From: Primula veris
Taxonomy: Eukaryota; Streptophyta; Magnoliopsida; Ericales; Primulaceae
Assembly: GCA_963682055.1 (NCBI GenBank)
Contig: OY821745.1
Location: 26,533,342 to 26,597,341 of the forward strand
Length of the DNA stretch: 64,000 nucleotides
Direction: 5' to 3'
In this document: one piece after another, positions 56,813 through 64,000 of the stretch
Numbering within the stretch: position 1 is the stretch's first letter
How the letters are laid out: each line of letters opens with the position of its first letter
The notes under the pieces: generated by a model
Told to the model about the DNA's origin: nothing
Database searches by the model: none
The model's input: the letters and a program-made list of their open reading frames with translations, nothing else
Position numbers and translations under genes: made by a program

Positions 56813-59800
56813 TAGTGCTTTCTACTTCTAATAGCTTATGAACTAAATTAGAATCATTACCAACGAGTGCATAAGAAGTGTTTCCATTTTTTATATCAAG
56901 TCCGGGTAGAGACCAAATATCTTGCGTGACGGATCTCAAATAAGAATCTCTTTCGTTAAATAATTTATTCTTTATACGTATACATATATAGGATCTATGT
57001 GGCAATTACTTAGAAGTTAGAAGTATGTATGGCGCAAGAGCCTTAAAACATAGGAAAATAAATGAGCACAATGAAAAGCAAAATATTATTTCTTTTAACC
57101 CCTCGGAAAAAGAAGAAAAATACAAGGCCGACCTCTATCCAAGCGAGGGTGTTCTTAATCTAAATCACAAGTTAACTTTGGAAAATGATGTGTATAGCTT
57201 CTGGGATTAACAAGAAACTTATTGTTCGTTTGAAATTTTATCCCCTTTTCAGTTAGTGGGACACGCACCATTTTGGCTTTTCCAAGATATTTTTCAATTT
57301 CGTAATCTTTGAACAAAGCAAAAAAGCTGTCCCAAAGTGTGTATAGTAATTACTATTATAAGTCTGCAAAAATGATCTTTAAATAGAAATGAAAAGCCCC
57401 AACTCCTAGGAGGCTTGTTCATGACAAAAGTGCTCAATTTCATCAATTCCTTAATGTAAAGTTGTTTATCATTATGATATACTTTCTATGGAAGGCTGAT
57501 TTCCGTAGCTTGAGCAAAAAAGTGTGCAACTTTGTTATATGTGTTTCGATGTCTAAGAAGATGCTCACACTGGTGTTCTACCTTTGTATGTAGAATCTTA
57601 CTTTCACCATTTTTTCCAACTTAACCTATAGATTAAAATTTGTAAGCCAGCCAACTGACTAATTAAGTTTGGGAATTGTTACTTGCTCTTTTTCCAGCTT
57701 AAAGTTACTTGTCCTTCAGCTTAGAAAAATCAAATTTAATTAAGTTTTGACATCAAATATGTTTTAATTTATGGATATATTAAATTACAAATAATCAATA
57801 CAACGTAAGTTGAATCACAATGATAGATGCAGCAAAAGAATGAGGTGCATGGTGGTCATTTTATGATCCTTGTTTTTTTTTTTTTTTTTTTTTCTCAAGA
57901 GTAAAAAGCAGATAGTCCTTTTCCACTTGATTTTTGGTTCCTTCCTTTTCCTCCCATAGAAAAACCTTCAACGGGTTTACTCTTATTTACTACTTGGATT
58001 TTTCGTGTGTGACATGTAAATATGTAATGATCATGCTCTTGCCAAAAAAATAATTGCTATGATCATGTTGTCGAATTACCATTCTAGTCGTGGAAATAAA
58101 ATACAGATAAAATTATATAGAAGCTGGCCTGTTTTACTAACAACTATATAATTTTGATTCAGTTTATGTAATGATATTTTCTCTTTTTAAATTAGTGGTG
58201 ATATTGTTTCCAAACGATTAATTTTCTCCCGAAGTTCTAAGAATATGTTTATTTACACACTATTGACACTATTTAGTCTATTGCATAATATGTAGGTTCG
58301 TGTGTGTTTATACTTAAAGAACACAGTTCTGGAAAGTCCAATACTTTTTTTTAATGACCAATACCTTTCTCATAAGAACACACATTTTGTACAATTCATA
58401 AATTACCATTCTCAGAAGACGAAAGCTCAATTTCTCTCTTGTATCACAATTTTGTACGAGTGCAAGTTGTATTGTTCTTTCCAAAACTGCACCACACAAA
58501 TCAATGGTTTGATAATTCTTTGTTTCATAAAAAAAATTGACCAATTTTCCCTGCAAAAGAATCTCAAATTTGGATTAATTCAAGTTATTTCTGTTTGTTT
58601 TTGTTAATGGAATAAAAAATTAGAATTCTTTTGCAATCTGCTCACAAGCTTTTATGACATTTTCTAGTCAATTGAAAAACTTGCAGTTCATCAACACCTG
58701 ACATGGCTTTCCCTTCTCAGAACGGATTATCGAATCTATGAAAACTCAAGTAGTCGTTTGGTCAATCCACTAGTTAATTAATTGATTCTTATTATAGGTG
58801 TTTAATGATATTAATTAAAGTAAACAAATTTTTTTTATTCTATGATATAATAATTGAAATTTCTAAAGAGAGAAAATGACTTTTAAGGTCTATAATGTGG
58901 TGGAGTATTGAAAAATGAAATCATTGGATGGAATAAAAATCGATTCCAAATATGGACGAGAAAGTTACAATCATTTCAAGTGACAAAAAAATCAGAAAAG
59001 ACATTCACGAGTGAGAAAAAAACATCTACGGGTGGGCGGTTACAAGAGTTAAAAGGTTGAGGTTGCAGGGTGCATACCAACGGTCGCCACAGTTGGAAGT
59101 TGGGTTCCAAGGGTATAACACCGGAGGTAGGACTTGAACCACCCCAAATGGCCATCTACTATTCCATCATCTGTCTTTAGGCAAATCACAAGACCAAGAA
59201 AGTAGCTTAAATCTTTTTGGACTACACTGCACGCATGCCCGAGGAAGAGATGACCAAAATATTACACCTTATGTTAGTTGGTTTAATCGGTATTATGAGC
59301 CACATGGAACTTGAATCTTTGTCTTAATGATTTTTAAAGCCATCCTAGGCATGGTTTCATGGTTTCTGATGCTGACCTCATCCCCTCCCCTCGAATGGGG
59401 TTGTTCGTTTAATCGTTTCCCACAAGCGAGGGTCTCAACAATAATCACCTTCATTGTTTCTCTTTTTCTCTTATGGGATGGGTACCTTTCCATACACTCG
59501 TATATTTTCTTCCTTCTCGATAATCCCCTTACTTAGGCATCAGAGGATGATCGATTTGAAAAACAATTGAGCTCTCTAACATAGATTTTTTGTCTTGCTA
59601 AATACATGGAGAAGACCTTAGTAAAGCACTCGTAGAACAAAAAATTGTCGTTGGTCTAAATAGCGAAGATTAAACAAATATCAAGACTTGGATCTAAGAT
59701 CCATCATTTACATTATGAGACTATATGGGTTTTCAACTCAATTACTTTAACTTTAGATACAAAGATCTTTTTGAATAAGTAAAGATTTTTTTTTAAAAAT

Positions 59801-62800
59801 GTCTTTTAAAACAAAATAAAAACAGTTAACGTAAAACAAGTCAATTTTTTTGAACCAAGTCCCTTCTTGATATTTCTTCTAAAATAAGTCACTCTTTTTC
59901 AATGTGTTGTTTTTGAAAATTGAAAACTTTTCTATAAATAACTCACACTTACTTTTATTAGGTTCATTGAAAAAATTACCAAAAGTACTACTTTTTAATC
60001 TAAATTACCAAAAATACACATGACAAACTATTTCATCCCAAAAAGACAACTTCTAAATTCAATCATAACTCCAAAAAATACTATTTCTTCTTCTCACTCT
60101 CTTCCTTCTTTCCCCTCTCTCTCCTTGATTTCTATCTTCATTTCTCTTATTTATCTCTGCATATCCATTGAAGGAATGGTAAAGATTTATATTCTATATT
60201 CCTGATTTTTTCGTTGTTTTTGCAATTACTATAAAAAATATGTCCAAATAGTGACATAACTGGTGACGTTTTTTTTTATGATGAGTTAACTAGCAACGAT
60301 TTTTTTAATGATTAGTTAACTAGTGACGGTTTTTTTTTTATGTGCTTGTGATAGTTTAGTTAAATATTACGTCAAATTAGGGGTGTTTGGGACTTTTGAG
60401 ATGATTCATGGGGTCGTTTTGGCCATATGAGTTTGAAATATTGACCAGATAAAATTCTAGCTAAATTAAGGCAAGTGAAAGTCAGTTTTTCTGAAACCGG
60501 ATGTGACCAATGAATTTAACCACCGATTAAATCCTTCATGTATTACCATTTTAACGTTTATTATTACAATTTTATCTATATATCGTTTGTGTGGTGGTGA
60601 ATTGATCGCCATACAATTCAGACTATCTACCAAACCCGTCCATCCTTAATAACTAAAACAATACAATACAATACAATACAAATAATGTATAAGTACAAAC
60701 AAAACTCAAAACCAAAGTCTATACAAGGCGGTGAAATATTTCGTCCGAGGCAAACGTTTAGTCAAAGAACTGAGAGGTAAATTGAGGGTTGCAAGTCAAT
60801 AGACACAATGCAGCCAATAAGAGGACTCGAAAAAATAAAAGTATTCTACCCGATGCAATTCAATAATCACGAACCATCGGAGTGTCAGCACACTAAAACT
60901 CGATCTAAACAGGTCTACCGAGATAAAAAAAATCCTAAAATATCAATGAAACACTCAAATCGATCTACATTAGTCACTCAATTATCAACCCACCCAGTCA
61001 GACATAAACCACCATATAATAGAGTTATACGCACAAAAACTATAATATCCTAAACTGATATTGTCCAAACGCAACTAAACTAAAAATTACAAACAACAAA
61101 TGTCGCCACAAACAAGATAACTTCTACCACCACTCAAATACAAACCTGCACAGCCGAAGATTAGACTTCGAAAATAAATAATCTAAAATACAAAAATGAA
61201 TGTAGATGGTTTAAAATCAGATCGTGAGACTGGTTATCGAAATTGTTGGAGAGATGAAATGAAGATAAAAAAGGTGGTTTTACGAAGATTTGAGAAGAGG
61301 GTTATGGTGAGCAAAAAAAATGAATGCAAAGACAGCTAGAAGGGTTAGAGAGGAGGGAGGGGAGTTGTTGAGAAAGAAAAGTCAAAGGTGAGAGACAACG
61401 AATCTACAATCACGACGGATCTAAGGTTATCTTTAAAAAGAGAAGAGGGATGAGGAGAGATGGAGAAGAAGGAATTGTACAAAATCGCAAGAAAATTTAA
61501 GTATTATGTACTAATTAAAATATTTGGTAATATGTTGCATAAAATCGTAAGAACCTGAAATATAGTATAGTGTATTAAATTACCAAAAAACCTTATAATA
61601 TTTGTTTGCATTATTTTATAAATAGTTATAATTTGTAACTAGTTTTCATGATAGCTTCTTAACATAAAATGTAATACAGTTGGTATTATAGCCTATTTAG
61701 TATTACTATTTACAAATTGTATGAAACAACCATTATACAAGTTGGGTTTGTACAGTACGATTAATATCAATGGCCTATACTGTTGTAAAGTGGTAAATCT
61801 AGTTAACTATATAATTGCCCTTAAAAAAAAGTTAACTATATAATTTGCAATTTTCTTTTATAGTTGTACATTGATAATTTGATATGAGTACTTGTAAAAC
61901 GAAATAACTACTACAAAATAATTTAAAATTTTGTGGGCTTTGATGGTGACATATCATCACGTACGATGTGACAGACAATGAAATAATGGGGTCCCTTTCA
62001 TTGTGCATTTGCGTCCGTAAATTTTGGATGATTATCGAAATATACATCGGCAAATATTTATAAAAAAAAAAAAACAGGCTTAAAATAAATAACCATTCGA
62101 TTCATTCATCCGTACATGTGGCAGATTGAACGATCGAGACGGTTCAAGACTTGTAGGACCCAAATAAAGTTGTTGATTTAAGGATATCTATTGTCATTTT
62201 CATCTTAGTACTAATGCTTTTCTACATAGCAATAAATGAGAAAAACGGTCATAGTTACAAGATTTTACCGGACGTATTCAATAATGTCATTTTTTGGTCA
62301 GTCCAAAACTCAAATGAAAACATGTTCTCAATATGCATACAGAGTACAGACACAATCAAAATGCATCATCACTGACTCTTTTTAATCAATGATATATTTT
62401 TTTCCTAAAATCCAAATGTCAATCTTGAATACTTGACAATTGTCATGTGGATGAAAAACAAAAGGAATTTTATAAAGCATCCCCACTCTTTTAGTAATGT
62501 TTGTAAAATCATGTTTTTATAATATTATCGTTTTTTCATAAGCATTCGTATTTTTTTTTTTACTTTTTTCTTATTAAATCAATGTTTTATTTTAGTTCTA
62601 AAATGTTTGTTTAAAAAAATTTGTAAAATTTAACTTTTTATAATTTTTTTATATTTATTAATATTACTAACTTATAAATTATAAAAACAAATAATAAATA
62701 CCAAAAAAATATAAAAAATACCATTTTCCGCTTACTCCTTTCTATTATTTCATGTATAAATTTTAAGATATTTTTAACTAATGAACAATCAATTTATATG

Positions 62801-63397
62801 ACTGATTCATAACCCGTTTACATAAAAAAATATCAAATAGATAAAAAAAAATTAATTTTTAATTAATATTTAATTTTAGGATATGGTTATATGTTTTTAT
62901 TTGAATTTTTAGTATGTTGTATAATTTGTTTTTAATTTATCAAATTCTAATTTATAATTTATTGAAAATAAAATAAATAAATTAGTCTATCATAAACAGT
63001 AAAATAAGTTTTATGATTGTCCTGATCTCCGGCTTAAATACTGATTTTTCATCAAGACGTGTCGTCCATTTGCTATGTTTCACATTTGTTGTACATTATC
63101 GAACTGTGCATCATCTTTCTTAGAATTCGATCCACACTAACTCGTGTAGTGATGCATGTATATTCCAAGATCATATTAAACTTGTTGCAAGACCAATATA
63201 TGTTGTTTCCAACACCAACATAGTGCATAAGTTGCATTTCTCCATAAAAAAAAACATCTAATTACACCTTTTATGTCATTGAGTTACATCCACAAAAAAT
63301 ATTAGTACTACTAGTAAAACAAAAAAGTTATCCGCTAACTTGGATGTATATGTGGCGCAATTTCGAAGTCATTTCAAGATTTAAAAACACTGTACAG

Positions 63398-63676
63398 TGA
63401 TCTCTCCGTTCCCAAATAATTGTTTTCTACATGTAATTTTAACAAGATTATAACATATATCTAAATTATCGAAATGAAAATTTTCAAAACTAAATCATAT
63501 AATTTAATGTTTGAGCTATATGATTAAATTTTGAAAATTTCCATTCCGATTAATTGTTTTCTACGTGCAATTTTAACCGGCTTATAACATGTATTAAATT
63601 TTGAACTATAATTTATTGACCGATCAAAATTACACGTAGTTCTGTAATGGACAATTAAATGAAAACGAATAAAGTA
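63398..63676. mobile_element. Stowaway-like MITE with internal partial duplication
   Basis: It starts CTCTCCGTTCCCAAATAATTG and ends near ACAATTAAATGAAAACGAAT. Inside, CCGATTAATTGTTTTCTACG near 63546 repeats the left end (CCCAAATAATTGTTTTCTAC), and ACCGATCAAAATTACACG is the inner inverted motif shared with the element at 43025. A second copy seems to have partly inserted or recombined within the first. Confidence 0.55.
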
Positions 63677-64000
63677 GTACTAAATTTGGTCAAATTATAT
63701 GCTACCGGATAAACTTGTGTAAAAAATAATGAGACACTTAATTACGTGACCTGTTCATAATCTTAAAGTTTCATCATCTCACCCTTTTTCTTTACATGAT
63801 GACAATTTTTAAGAAAGAAATGTTGCTTCCCCATTTGGACCACCATATAGCCTATGCCCAATCACTCATTTTTAGGTCATTATAACTCACAGAGGGGACC
63901 ATTAAAGTTATGTGAGAAAGGTTGTTAATTCATTTAAATAACCGTATACTAATAACTAGACTAAGCTATAGTTAACTAGATAAATGCCCTGTCTGCGGGG

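Larger units (their letters stand above)
54570..64000. other. Intergenic, no gene seen up to the window end
   Basis: About 9.4 kb of AT-rich DNA with only short, unrelated reading frames. It holds an inverted repeat at 54965-55073, a diverged direct repeat at 56175-56812, a poly(T) run of over 20 bases near 57870-57892, a CACTA-MITE-like fragment near 60230-60360, a CAATA run at 60660-60680 and a Stowaway-like MITE near the end. Confidence 0.5.

Noticed and set aside
59125..59145. B-box-like GGTTCAAGTCC on the reverse strand, possible tRNA or SINE
   Set aside because: No A box or cloverleaf could be found at the right distance upstream; a single 11-base match is not enough.
60000..61500. Second foldback element like 36100-38090
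   Set aside because: CT-rich sequence on the left and GA-rich on the right suggested it, but I could not follow a continuous inverted match.
1..64000. CRISPR arrays, bacterial operons, riboswitches, phage genes
   Set aside because: The window is plant nuclear DNA; no regularly spaced direct repeats with unique spacers and no prokaryotic gene layout were seen.

Overview
This window is nuclear DNA of a flowering plant, most likely a eudicot. It is AT-rich, its genes are split by GT-AG introns, and most of the space between and within genes is transposon-derived. Species was not identified. There are no bacterial operons, CRISPR arrays or intact RNA genes.

Three protein-coding genes are well supported, all on the + strand. 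(1) 16936-33597: a 16-exon gene for a large nucleotidyltransferase-fold protein (1435 aa) that resembles Arabidopsis MEE44. All exons join in frame. (2) 39947-40915: a single-exon gene for a 322-aa, probably plastid-targeted, multi-pass membrane protein of unknown function. (3) 44589-50047: an 8-exon gene for a 240-aa VAP27-type ER membrane protein (MSP domain, coiled coil, C-terminal anchor).

Layout. 1-2382 is a decayed L1-type LINE (reverse transcriptase plus RNase H) cut by the window edge. 2383-9655 has no gene and holds one CACTA end remnant and two small CACTA-type MITEs, each MITE with a 3-bp target duplication. 9656-15709 is a full-length CACTA transposon flanked by TCG, with a transposase gene broken by several stops and frameshifts. 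16936-33597 is the MEE44-like gene. Its 4.7-kb first intron contains five degenerate partial copies of its own first exon. Two hAT-like MITEs and a Helitron-like element were later inserted into that array. Other introns of the gene carry further hAT-like elements, including one nested inside another. 36100-38090 is a long foldback (inverted repeat) element. 40916-44588 contains several MITEs and a tRNA-derived SINE-like head. 50048-64000 has no recognisable gene and contains scattered MITEs, hairpins and direct repeats.

The three genes do not look like one pathway; their proximity is ordinary gene order. I did not find a convincing new molecular system. The most unusual structure is the array of exon-1 copies inside intron 1 of the MEE44-like gene. 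Next are the nested hAT insertion, the foldback element, and a possible alternative C-terminus of the MEE44-like protein. Exon boundaries and element ends were read by eye from splice sites, frame continuity and target duplications. No alignment or transcript data were available.
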